DNA of 64,000 nucleotides from Siphonodentalium dalli. Its lineage: Eukaryota; Mollusca; Scaphopoda; Gadilida; Siphonodentaliidae. Location: NCBI GenBank assembly GCA_032622095.1, contig CP136062.1, positions 198,965,887 to 199,029,886 of the forward strand. Reading direction: 5' to 3'. Position 1 is the stretch's first letter. Every line of letters begins with the position of its first letter. A model generated the notes under the pieces. It was not told the origin of the DNA. It saw nothing but the letters and a program-made list of their open reading frames with translations, and ran no database searches. The position numbers and the translations under genes were made by a program. This document shows positions 50,627 through 61,639 of this stretch, piece after piece.

Positions 50627-51275
50627 AGGTGACACTCCACAGTTTCGAATGATCAGCAGGGGTAAATTTCTTAGAATAGAGTACCAGTGTTTTCTGTCAC
50701 CATGGGTGTGGTATGTTTATTGAGAGAAGGTTAGTTATGAATTTGTGGATTTTTAGAGGATGTCTTTGAGTTTTGAAAAATATTGTTTCAGGTGACCTTG
50801 ACCCCACCAGTATGAAGTAGTAGCGATTTCTGCGAAACAGTGGCTCCAGACACCAGCGTGACTTTTTAGCACCTAAAATTTGTCATCTGCATGAAAATGT
50901 TTTTTTTTTAAATTACAGTGGTGAGAAGTTTGAAATTTTTTGATATTATTGTGAGGAAACAGTGTTCTTCTCGACAACATAGGCGGCTATACCATAGATT
51001 TTCTGGTTTTTGTGTCCCACGGGCCTGAAATACGCTTATTTTTGCCATTTTTGCGTCAAAATTTCATTTTTCAGGCACACAATCAAGGGGCATAACTCTT
51101 GCTACCCCCATTAAAATGACAATTCTGTACCAAAATCTTTAAGCCTAGTATGTGCTCAACCCAGGTATATATACATTGTATATGTGTTGTGGGATCACAT
51201 TTCAGTTATTTTTTATTGAATTGATGCCCCCCTTATTTTTGCACCAATCCCTGCAGAAACTGTGGAGTGTCACCT
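50627..51275. mobile_element. MITE with 20-bp perfect TIRs, 649 bp
   Basis: The ends AGGTGACACTCCACAGTTTC and its inverse are perfect over 20 bp. No clear target duplication was seen, so the superfamily is undetermined. It is immediately followed by the 51276-52278 repeat. Confidence 0.7.
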
Positions 51276-52278
51276 CAGTGCTCTCAGTCCTAATATCCTA
51301 TATATTCATAAACCATGGTTCTAAATTCCCGGTATGAGAACATTCAGATATTTTAACCTGAAAAATTGCATAAATCCTAACATCTAGCGGTCTAACTCCA
51401 GTCAAATGCACACGGCTACGGGCAAGAGACCAGGACACACCTGGGCTGACCATGTATTCCGCCCGCGGTGTGACAAAATTTTGAAAACTATACAAGAAAA
51501 TCGCAAATCCTATAGCATCTAGACTGGCCTCAACTGAAGTTTTCCTATAGTGTTGGAAATTTCAAACCTAATACTCCCCCTCAGGTTGGAAAATTCTGCA
51601 ACTGATGACCATTTCAGTCCACAAGTTTGACCAAATGTAGTAAAATATTGTTTTGTTAAACTAATTAGAAGTTTTTTATTAGCCACGGGGACAATGACAC
51701 ACCGGGCCGACCATGGTTCTGCCCGGTGTGTGAAAATTTTGAACTCTGAACAAGAAAATCGCAAAATCCTACCATCTAGACTAGCATCAAGCCTTCCTAG
51801 AGTTGGGAATTTCAAACCTGACATCCCCACTTAGGTTGGAGAATTTCCAATTGTTGACAATTCCAATGACAATGCTGACCAAATGTATGACAATATTGTT
51901 TTCTTAAATTAACTAGCAGTTTTTGACTGGCCACGGGGGAGGGAGCAGGACACAAGCTTTCCAAGTGTTGGAAATTTCCAACCTGTCACCCCCCCCCCTA
52001 AGGTTGGAAAATTTCCAACTGATGACAATTTCATTCCAAAATTTTGACCAAAAATAGGAAAATATGCAAATGTTGGTCCAAAAACAATTAATTCCCCCCA
52101 ATAAATTGTTTGAAAATCAAACTACAAGAATATTTTCAACCTATTGTTGGTGTGAAATTTCCAACTAATGTTTTGGCAGGTATGAAATTTCCAACTGTTG
52201 AAAATTTTGACCAAAGTTGGGGGGGGGGGGGGGTGAGACATACCAAACTCCCCCATACCCCCTGTCGCCACGTCTCTG
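51276..52278 (+). repeat. ~1 kb dispersed repeat, copy 2
   Basis: Direct repeat of 36590-37510, here without the G/C-bracketed inverted ends. Both copies carry a long G run near the 3' end after GACCAAAGTT. Confidence 0.7.
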
Positions 52279-52317
52279 CATGTGGAGAAGGAAATCCCCT
52301 GTTAAAATGGCGAGGGT

Positions 52318-52990
52318 AATCTAACAGCAAAAGATCCGACAATTTTACCCGGGTATAAATCAGATCATTCTATTATCTCACTCTCATTAAACGTCAGTGA
52401 CACCAAGACTACATGGTCCTGGTTTTTGGAAATTTAATAACTCTCTTTTATACGGTAGAGAATATGTAAATTTAGTATAAAGCAATCATAGTTGAAAACA
52501 AAATAAGATATTTTTACTCCTCACATGGGAATAAAAACAAGACAAGTTGTTCCATTGGAAAACGGCTATTCTTCGGCGCAGTGTTGCTTCATGTCAGATG
52601 CGCCACCATGCGCTTTTCCGAAAACTGAAAACGTGAGAGAATGAAAATTGAGAAAAATCTGACATCAAAGAAGACAAAAAATATATCAGACCTTGAGGAT
52701 CCATCGTGTAGCTCTGAAGAAAAACAGAAAATAATGGAAGACTTAGAAAAATTGGAAGCCGAAATTGAAGCAATGCGAAAAGAAACAATTCGCGGAACCA
52801 TGGTTAGATCTCACGCAAAATGGATAGAGGAAGGCGAAAAACCAACAAAATATTTTCTAAATTAAGAAAAAATGTAATTACATCTCCAAAAACCCTGACC
52901 AGCCTGACAGTTGCGAATGGTAGCACTATCACAAAACTGTCAAACCAATATTTACAATATTTAAAATACAGTTTCAATATGGTTAAAATT
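52318..52990 (+). mobile_element. L1-like LINE ORF2 fragment (endonuclease end to RT start)
   Basis: The first frame gives ILPGYKSDHSIISLSLN (52340-52400), the SDH motif that closes an APE-type endonuclease. It continues in a shifted frame as FWKFNNSLLYGREYVNL. From 52641 a third stretch carries the coiled linker and MVRSHAKWIEEGEKPTKYFL, the conserved block before the reverse transcriptase, then NVITSPKTLTSLTVANGSTI after a stop. At least two frame changes and several stops break it, and no RT palm motifs follow. It is a dead 5'- and 3'-truncated copy. The family assignment is from recall of L1-clade ORF2 patterns. Confidence 0.75.
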
Positions 52991-54061
52991 TACTAATTAT
53001 ATTATTTACGGTAAATTTAGAACATAAATTAATTAAAGCTGCAGATAGTGTTTGGAACTCTGATTTTGCAAATCTTAAATATCACACACCATCGACCACT
53101 TTAACTGTCTAATAAGACAAATTTAAAGAAGTTTAAAGTTCTTTATCACCAATGTTGTTGCTACAGAAAGCCCATTTTCGGACAATAATATGTCAAGGTA
53201 ATATCTAGTATCGCTGCTTTGTCTTTCTTTTAAGTTGAGAGGTGGTTGCAAACATTTTCCGAACACAATGTGTGCCTTTAACTACTTTATAATTACGTGT
53301 CACAAGTGAGAAAGTAGGCCAGGGCATGGAAGAGTTACGCTCTCCCATGTCCTGGATTGGGAGAATGGTTGCATGCATTTTGTCTCTTCTTCCTTTGTTA
53401 CTCTCTATTCTCAATAAACGAATTAAAAAAATAAATAAAAAATTTAAGTCTCCTCTCATGATCTTCATATATAATATCAAACTGCACTTTGGGAAAAAAT
53501 CTATTTTACAGAAGTTCTTGGTACCTCAAAACAGTGAAATTTTAAATATGTTTCATGCCATAAAAGTGAAGTAAATGAGGTTATAATATCCAATGGTTCG
53601 ATGGATCTTAAATATTGTGTCACAAAAGTCGCTGGTATCAAATTTCACAAAGAAATTCCGGACAGATTGAGAAAATCCATTTTTAAATACCAGGATGTTT
53701 TGGCAAAACGTGCCTCTGTCCCTTAATTATATCGTTTTCGTGGATATTCACGGCAGTCATTGCTCAGTTGATTGGTTAACTGATATACGAGGATTGAGAA
53801 CGCTCGGATAAACCAGCTACATGTTTGTGGAAGGTACCTTATACACAACTTTACACGGAGATTGGATTATTTCAACCATGACAGACAAAAGCGTAACCAG
53901 ATTAACCTACACACGTTTTCGACTCAATCTGGAGTTTCTCGTGTATTAGTGATGTTTGATCACCATACAGACGATTCGATGGCCATCGTTCCTTATTGTT
54001 ATGCTGGTAGCATATATATACGTCGATATTGAACACCAACAAAGAAAGTACGAAAAGAGTA
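52991..54061. other. No recognised gene; possible retroposon tail
   Basis: The block around 53320-53445 (GGCATGGAAGAGTTACGCTC ... AATAAACGAATTAAAAAAAT) ends in an A-rich tail, like a LINE 3' end. The rest is unrecognised. Confidence 0.35.
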
Positions 54062-55026
54062 TTAAGGGCTTTGTGGACCCAATTTTTCCAAAACAATTTA
54101 GAGTCCAAATCAAGGATTCTGTTCATATATATTAGTAATCACAGAAACCATGCCCATTGATGCAACATTTGAAGAGTATACTTCATGGTGGATTATGTTA
54201 GAAATAAAAAATGTGAACTTTATCGAGATTTAACAAAATAAAATTTACAGGCAATGGTCCAAGAAAAACAAAGTCCATATCTAAGAATCAAATATGGGAA
54301 TATGTACTGAACACTGTGATGAATGATTTACTGCAAAAAAAATATTATATTTCTTGAGCGTTCGTTGAAAAAATTACTTTGAACCAGTTGTTGACAAATG
54401 GTATACTATCTTCACAATATGGTTGAATAAGAGCCAGCAGTTTATGGGTCAACTTTCCATGGCTTATATCCAGTCTGGTGTGAATAGCTTTTAGCTGGTG
54501 TCAGGATAATCACTCATGTGGAAGTTGAGTGAGTGATGACCTACTTACTAGAAATAGTGTGATGGTCTGGCAGGGTTTCGATTGAGGCTTAGCATTATAT
54601 TGTCAACATAGTTCACAGCATTGCACTGGCCACTGCTTAACCCATACATTCTAGCATCCACACATCCAATGTTTAAGCAAGTATAGATCATTTGTCACCA
54701 ACTGGTTCTAAGTATTTTTTTCAAAGAACGCTCAAGAAATATAATATCTTTTTTGTAGTACATCATTCATCACAGTGTTCAGTACATATTCCCATATTTG
54801 ATTCTTAGATATGGACTTTGTTTATCTTGGACCATTGCCTGTAAATTTTATTTTTTTAAATCTCTATACAGTTCACATTTTGTATTTCAAACATATTCCA
54901 CCATGAAGTATACACTTAAAATGTTGCATCAATGGGCATGGTTTCTGTGATTACTAATATACATGAACAGAATGCTTTAATTTGACTGTATAAAATTTTG
55001 GAAAAATCGGGCCACAAAGCCCTTAA
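54062..55026. mobile_element. Long-TIR MITE with TTAA ends, 965 bp
   Basis: TTAA at 54062-54065 and 55023-55026. Arms of about 350 bp begin TTAAGGGCTTTGTGG and pair imperfectly (for example ATTGATGCAACATTT with AAAATGTTGCATCAAT, and TCTTGAGCGTTC with GAACGCTCAAGA). A ~270-bp spacer lies around 54415-54685. No coding sequence. Confidence 0.75.
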
Positions 55027-55512
55027 TGTGGCATGTATCGGACACCATTTAATACTACATTCTGCAAGACCAGTAATTAACGACAGCAGGGCGTACATAC
55101 ATGTAGATGTATATGTATACAAGTTATACATCTGACTTTGTGACGTCACGGGCTCACGGCCAAGTATGCAGTTAAGCTTGCCGACCATGCGAGTTTTGAA
55201 AAGCGGTGTCAATTTGTGTCGACTTTCGGTTGAATCCATGCTCTGTTAAGGATAGTAGATAGACATTCAAAACACGAACGCCCTTGTATTGAATCCAAAA
55301 CCGTTTGACTTGTCAGTTTCAAGAATTCAATTTGTTATACATGGGAAATTTCCCACATTTTAAAGAGATGGAAATGTTTGTTCCAAATAAAAACTGACAC
55401 CATAAGTCTACACGTGGTTTAGCTGGTGTCGTTGCTTACGCTATAGCGTATGCGGTCATACAAGTTGTATTAATATATTGATTATCTTAAGATTATCATA
55501 ATTTATGTATAG
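55027..55512. other. No recognised feature
   Basis: A TGTGACGTCACGGG site lies at about 55139. No gene recognised. Confidence 0.35.
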
Positions 55513-55617
55513 GATAATGGCTTCAAACTGTACATTATTTCAGGGAATGGATCGATCGAGGCCGTAGGCCGAGATCGTTCCATTCGCTGAAATAATGTAC
55601 AGTTTGAAGCTATTATC
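55513..55617. repeat. Near-perfect 105-bp hairpin with a GGCCGTAGGCC apex
   Basis: The stem ATAATGGCTTCAAACTGTAC ... ATTATTTCAG pairs with CTGAAATAATGTACAG ... GCTATTAT. A second stem GGAATGGATCGATC with GATCGTTCCATT leads to the apex GAGGCCGTAGGCCGAG. The layout resembles the modular hairpins, but the shared end boxes are absent. Confidence 0.75.
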
Positions 55618-56778
55618 TGACTTAAAACATGACCGAGTCCATTTGTTTGATGCGTCACCTCAGAATGGATTAACTCAAATGGATCAAGACACATGAGTTG
55701 CACCATGTGTTCGGCCCTATCCACTCGTTCATTGGCTGCATGGATGGCCTGACATCTTAACCTATTGTCAACTTAATGGACAGGCAGTACCCCATTGCGT
55801 TTACCCCCGTTGAATGAACACGACGTGAAGACAATGAGCTCATTCTAAAATAGATTTACGAATATCATCGGGAGTTTTGCCCTTACATTTCGGCATTTGT
55901 ATTAAATTATTTATGCGGCATATTTCGGATTTTGCGGAGAATTATACATTGAATGGCAGATTGGTGCGAGCGGTATGCATAATTGGAGATTTTAACGATC
56001 TTGCAGTTTAGATCGCGGGTAATACTGAAGATCGAAGGACTACATTTACATGTAAATTACTATATAATAGTTTAGGTTTTATCGTGAGGGGTGCTACAAC
56101 ATGCCACCCGGGAACGGAATTATATTCAAGACATTTTATCAGTTGAAAATTCAATGACTATTCGTGAAACGACATGCCTGGAATTTTAAGTTATACACCC
56201 CTCACTCCAACACGAGAGACGAGGCTCTATGTATAGGTCTATCCCTTTTGTCATGTTCTAGGAATCAATAAGAGCCATACTATATTTGAAAACCATTGTC
56301 TATAGATAGCTACGTGCATACATTATGTTATCATACATGCAATTCATATAAAATGAAATCGTCAACAGTAAAATAACCGTTCATTAAGTTGGATATTGAG
56401 CGTCCGTTATTAGAATAATGGATCGTTGTTTGTAAAATAATGTACGATGTTGACAATAACCATCCATTAGCGCACAATCCCATTGTTGCAATCGTTCCCT
56501 GATTTTTGGTAAAGTACTCTTATTCCCAAGGCTGGCGAAGGAATAGTTCAGTGATTATCCCATTGTTAGGCACCCGCAACTCATAACAAACACATCGCAC
56601 GGGCGCTTCAAAGTGGGAACAGTCCGTGTTGTTTCGGTCATATCTATTCACATTCAGTTCATGTTAATCACGTTTTTGGCCGTGGCTAACCGGCTATTGT
56701 GTCCAATCGCGGCCAGCGCGCGCACGGCACATTTCCAGTTTATTGCATTATGTGTGATCAATTGTGCTCCAAGTCGGT
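55618..56778. other. No recognised gene
   Basis: AT-rich sequence without recognised domain, RNA gene or repeat. Short frames only. Confidence 0.35.
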
Positions 56779-56862
56779 CAGAGCACGCGAATTGTTCTTT
56801 ACCAGAATAAATCTCGTCTCCGACTCGATTGATTCTGGTAAAGAACAAGTCTTGTTGCTCTA
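56779..56862. repeat. Short hairpin with direct CTCG boxes
   Basis: The stem TTGTTCTTTACCAGAAT pairs with ATTCTGGTAAAGAACAA. The apex holds TCTCGTC and GACTCGA, that is CTCG in one orientation on both sides. The outer AGAGCA pairs with TGCTCT. It fits a shortened member of the modular hairpin family. Confidence 0.6.
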
Positions 56863-58348
56863 ACCATTACTTATCCTATAAACTAGACTCGATGAACAAA
56901 GGAGTGACGTCATAGCCATGTTTTTAAGTCAACTGATAATAATTTTTATCACATAATTTGGCCATAAAAGCAGTTTCATAACTAGAATGCACTCACTGGA
57001 GCTGCCTATACTTGCGCCCATCACACATTTGGCATGGTTTGTGTCTTATACCAACAACAGTTTGAACCACGAGTGCTGGCCTCTCGTTTGAGAGAGATCG
57101 ATAACAAGACTCTAGATATCAAATCTCAGTTCACCCATAGTTGTGTGTATGGACAGAATATCTATGTTATCTCATATCAAGTTGATATATTATACACTAT
57201 TGCTAGTCTTAGTGATACGTACGAGTTGTTCGACATATTTATAGAAAGGGTGTGAAAACGATTGATTGCCGATGATGCTATATTATATACCTATTGGGTT
57301 AAATTACTAGTTTGACTAGAATGACATAATTACAAATGCCGACACAATTAAATAAAAGACACGCGACCGTTGGCTAATCCTTGATTAACATTGTGTCAAT
57401 GGGAACGTTCCCTCATTAGCGACTGATCTACAATCTTCGGGAACATACCATCAAAATGCCTATTGCGTTGAGAATGAGAAAGCTTGTTTCCCCAGTTAAT
57501 TAATAAGGCGTTTCAATAATCCATGTTTCCACATTCACATTTTTCAGTGCAATTGTTTGTCAATTGAACCACGCGCTCGATTGTTTGGTCGGACATGATT
57601 TATATGCACCAGGATCTTTCGAAAATGTTTTGAACTTTCTAGAAATATGTTGGCACCTCATTGTCTCTGCGAGAAAAAAGAACGATTCCGCACGCATTTT
57701 TTATACTTGATCTTAACTCATTTCCTCGAGTTTCAAGTTACATAAAATAGACTTCTAATGGGCAGTACTATTGCCCACTTTTGTTTCCATGCAGTATATA
57801 TATATTTATAATAATACAACACGAAGTTGTTGGCAGTTGGAATGGTTTAGCCTGTCCGTGTAATGCGAGTCTCAGCTGTCTGGACATCGACGCAGTCATG
57901 TCTGGTATTTTGCGCGACCATGTAGCTCGTGACGTCCCGATGTGCGTCGTGACGTCATGGCGTCTTGGTCGGTTTCCAGGAAGAAATCATTCAAAATTGT
58001 TCATTTATGAACGATTTATTATCAAAATAAAACCAGATAACGATGCAAATTAAGAATATATGTGGATTTAAATTACAATTGATGCAATCATCTCATATTA
58101 ACGTATGCATTATTTACAGTATGTACTTCCGGTATGACGTAACATATTCGCGGAAGGACAGACAAAGATCCGGATCGAAAACATTACTTGCGTCCAGCAT
58201 GGACTGGCGCAAGTAATTATCGGTAATAGACACGTTTAATATCAGCGCGTGCGATGACGTCACGGCGTTCTTCAAATAACTTGCGATCGCTGTAGTTTAT
58301 GATTGTTGTTTTCGATGAATATTTCGCGTTGCTTCGGGTTTATTTGAT
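56863..58348. other. No recognised gene; CRE-like sites near 57930-58265
   Basis: GTGACGTCATGG (about 57949) and GATGACGTCACGG (about 58253) are full CRE/ATF palindromes, with a half-site TGACGTAA near 58136. A 90-codon frame at 57781-58053 overlaps the first, has no recognised domain, and is left unannotated. These could mark a promoter, but no transcript evidence exists here. Confidence 0.3.
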
Positions 58349-58514
58349 CATGTGATAAAAGGTATCTCACACTCGTCCTATTTTATACGTAATTTATCAA
58401 CCTCGTCCTCTAATTCTATTTGAGCCTCGGTAAACCTCGGCTCAAATCGAATTTAGTGAACTCGGTTGATAAATTCCGTTTAAAATAGAAACTCATGTGA
58501 GATCCTCTATATAA
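58349..58514. repeat. Modular hairpin 4
   Basis: The end boxes ATGTGATAAA (58350-58359) and ATCCTCTATAT (58502-58512) are identical to hairpin 3. The outer stem carries ACTCGTCC on the left and ACTCATGT on the right; the inner stem carries CCTCGTCC on the left and ACTCGGTT on the right, all in one orientation. The apex is GAGCCTCGGTAAACCTCGGC. The stem sequence itself (for example GTAATTTATCAACC) is unlike hairpins 1 and 3. Confidence 0.75.
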
Positions 58515-58559
58515 CAGTTGTTATCTATATTCAGACATATTACCTCCGATCGCTACTTA

Positions 58560-58702
58560 GACTAATGCTCTAACTACAGCAGAATTATGGGTGAGAGCTT
58601 TCCGATGAATGGCAACAAACCATATTTCCGACTAAATCCTGAAAAGTTACCCATAATTCTGCTGTAGTTAAGGAGTCGATTACTTAGAGCATTACTGTAC
58701 GT
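58560..58702. repeat. Hairpin element, ~140 bp
   Basis: TAATGCTCTAACTACAGCAG pairs with CTGCTGTAGTTA ... TAGAGCATTA. The arms also share GAATTATGGGT/ACCCATAATTC. About 60 bp of loop. MITE-like, with no family boxes. Confidence 0.65.
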
Positions 58703-59019
58703 TTAGAGTATAATGATCATGTTATACTCTATATGGAACAAATCTTTCAAATTTTTAGCCACCCACTTCTCTCCGATTATGTGAATATTGGACTGAATGT
58801 TAGTGACAGGCGGTCCGGTAAAGATGCGCAAAAGAAAAGTTCAGTAACTGCATGACCTGCATCATTATGATATAAGCCTATACAATCGTAATATTAAGGG
58901 GTTTGTACACTAAATCCGGCCATTTTATGGGACCATCTCCCATAAAACTCGACAGAATATATGCAACAAATTAATTTGAGCCATGAATGATTGCAAAATA
59001 CACTAATTTACGCTATGAA

Positions 59020-59120
59020 CGATGTAAAACAACATGGTATAGTTATAATGAATAATGAATTTTTGACTCCACTCATAAATTCATTTTCATTATAATTACT
59101 ATGTTGCTTTTTGAAACATT
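59020..59120. repeat. Hairpin element, ~100 bp
   Basis: AACAACATGGTATAGTTATA pairs with TATAATTACTATGTTGCTT; the inner AATGAATTTTTGACTC and ACTCATAAATTCATT surround a tiny loop. Confidence 0.6.
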
Positions 59121-59787
59121 ACAGGAATATCAGTTCCTCGCAGCCGGAAATTTGAAAGGCTCTGTAGTTCAGTTTGAAAGAAAAGTAACTACATATTTTT
59201 TCTGAACGTTAGTTATTGTTGGATTTCAAAGGTGGTTAAGTTATGCATCAGAATTAGGCGACATGGCTGTTTCTAAACTGAACAAAATTTATGCATCAGT
59301 TATTAAAATCCTTACGAAAATATATCAAACACAGAAAGTAAATGTAAAATATTGTAATCCAGCACACTTACTGCATGGTTTATTAGTTCAAATAGTTTCA
59401 CTCGAGAAAAATGGGTTTTCTTTTAACATTTCTAACATTAACATAACCGGCAATGGAATCCTCATAAAATTAAGGAATGTTTACCACTAACTAAAGATTG
59501 TATAGAGTATTTCAAGAAACATTGTTTTCTCATTTGCATCACCAGTTTTCCGTGGACAAGGCTGTCGATGGACTCTTAATAGGCGATAAATTATTTTTGT
59601 TTGGGGCAAATACATACTTGTATGCAGAAAAGTCAGAGCAGTAAACCAACGATATAAATTGCTTGAAATGGAACTCAAGACAAGACAAGACAAGACAAGA
59701 CAAGACAAGACAAAACGTTTGGAGACAAAATTTACAACGCGCGTTATAGAATTCGTCTTCAAACTTTTCGGTTATAACTGCATAACC
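59121..59787. other. No recognised gene; (CAAGA)n microsatellite
   Basis: About eight CAAGA units lie at 59676-59715. A 75-codon frame at 59263 has no recognised domain. Confidence 0.5.
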
Positions 59788-60234
59788 TTAAAGGTACTCA
59801 ATCAGATTAAGCGCCCTCAATTACTATTTATTTGGCTTCGGGGATAAACAATATTTTATTAGAGTCGAGGAACCCAGCCATCAAAGCTCAGAGTGATCAG
59901 ATATCGTTTTTAAAATCTATAAATTATTTTTCACCACCTGGAATATTAAGTGGCCCAGTAAAAGTAGACGATAAGACCAAATTGCGGATAAAGATGGATA
60001 ACTCTAAAATCAAGTGACTTTTTTGTGTCATATATTTGACAAAACGACAACATTTCGTTGAACAAAACGTTGATAAATAACAGGTTTTGGGCAATTTTAT
60101 ACTTCAGTTGACTGTGGTTAGCATTATTTTTTGGCAATTAATCGATTCTGATAACTGAAGCGGCATTTAAAAAAAAATGGTGTTGTTGGAATCTGATGAT
60201 ATGGGGACCATCGAATCGGATTGAGTACCTTTAA
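59788..60234. mobile_element. TTAA MITE, 447 bp, same family as 33791-34509
   Basis: TTAA at 59788-59791 and 60231-60234, with inverted ends TTAAAGGTACTCAATC and GATTGAGTACCTTTAA. Ends and internal blocks match 33791-34509 and the solo end at 31985-32120. Confidence 0.7.
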
Positions 60235-61394
60235 TCGGAACAAGAGTTATTTCTTTAAAAAAAAGAGTTATTTCAATATGTGAAGAACACGAATATATAC
60301 TCACTTCTATGCGAGACACATTGACACAGGGTTTTCGCCATTTTTCACTGAGCTCCAGTCATGAAAGGGTTGAGATCAAATTATGACATAGATTGCAGGT
60401 CATGCACCTGTCACGGTATGCCATAACATTCAGAGGACATATTGGTTCTCCGTGGTCAATGGCGATTGCATCGTTTATACCTCTACAAATATGCACACCG
60501 GTTCAGTCCTACAGCCCTGAAATAGGGTAGCATTCCCCATTGGTAAGCGGATTTTGATGCGAGGCTTAAGGTAACCAGGGTTTACCTGACTCCAAGCATA
60601 CACTTTAGGAGTCAGGGAACAGCTAGTGGCCTCGACCTTTCGCCAATGACCCTTGACCTATCCAACGTGATAAACAAACTTCACCATTTTAAATTTTTAC
60701 GAGCAAGTTGTTGCAATTGTTAACGAATTATAGCCCAAACTGTCAAGTTTATTGAATAATACTATAGAGTAAGTACGGTCAATTATATATGGATATGACT
60801 TACATATGTTAAAACACATTTTCAGCTAGAATGACTTAGATTGCACTTATCAAACATTTATGGGCCAACCAATTTCGGAAGATTTCCGTGCACCCAGCAA
60901 CGGTGGCCAAGTTCAACGGTTGAAAATGTGTTTATGGCTACAAAAGGACATACATGTCCATCTCTGATTGTGACGAATGGTTGGTTACTTGTGTCAGTGT
61001 GTGAGTGGTATATGCTATTCACTCAAATCATCTGAAATTTATTTTATTTACCATTTTTGTTGCAATTTATATTATTTTACCCCCCCATAGCTTTATAAAG
61101 TTCATTAAATCAACCTTAATATGGATGTTCTTAAAGATTATTTTAGTAACACTATGTAGGTGAAAACATCTCTTTTCTGCGGTATGCGGAACGTAATTAA
61201 GAACACAAAATTACTATTTTAAATTATTTTTTAAAGATTAAATGTTTCTGCTAATTGTTGATCACCGAACAACTGAAGACAAGTCCAGTCTCATTCAATG
61301 GATCCTAAATAATGATTACTGTCACTAATTGTGTTAACTGGTCAGCATGTTAAATTGTTAATTTATTTTTAATTAATTCAATATATATTATTTT
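60235..61394. other. No recognised gene
   Basis: Nothing recognised. Short frames without domain. Confidence 0.35.
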
Positions 61395-61635
61395 ATTAGG
61401 TGTGTGAAGTTGGTTTGACATTGGACGTTGGACGTTGGACGTTCAACAAAAACGATATAAAATCCGGATATTTCCAGATGAAAATTAGTGTGAAGTTGGT
61501 TTGACATTGGACGTTGGACGTTCAACAAAAACGATATAAAATCCGCATATTTGCAGATGAAAATTACTGTGATGTTGGTTTGACATTGGACGTTCAACAA
61601 CAACGATCTTAAAACCGCTTATTTGCAGCTGAATC
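61395..61635. repeat. ~80-90-bp tandem repeats with GGACGTT runs
   Basis: About three units of GTGAAGTTGGTTTGACATTGG, then GACGTT repeats, then AACGATATAAAATCCG. This leads into the larger tandem repeat that uses the same GGACGTT motif. Confidence 0.75.
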
Positions 61636-61639
61636 GAAT

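Noticed and set aside
57781-58053. 90-codon frame near CRE sites as a small gene
   Set aside because: No recognised domain, no clear splice or polyadenylation signals; could be chance.
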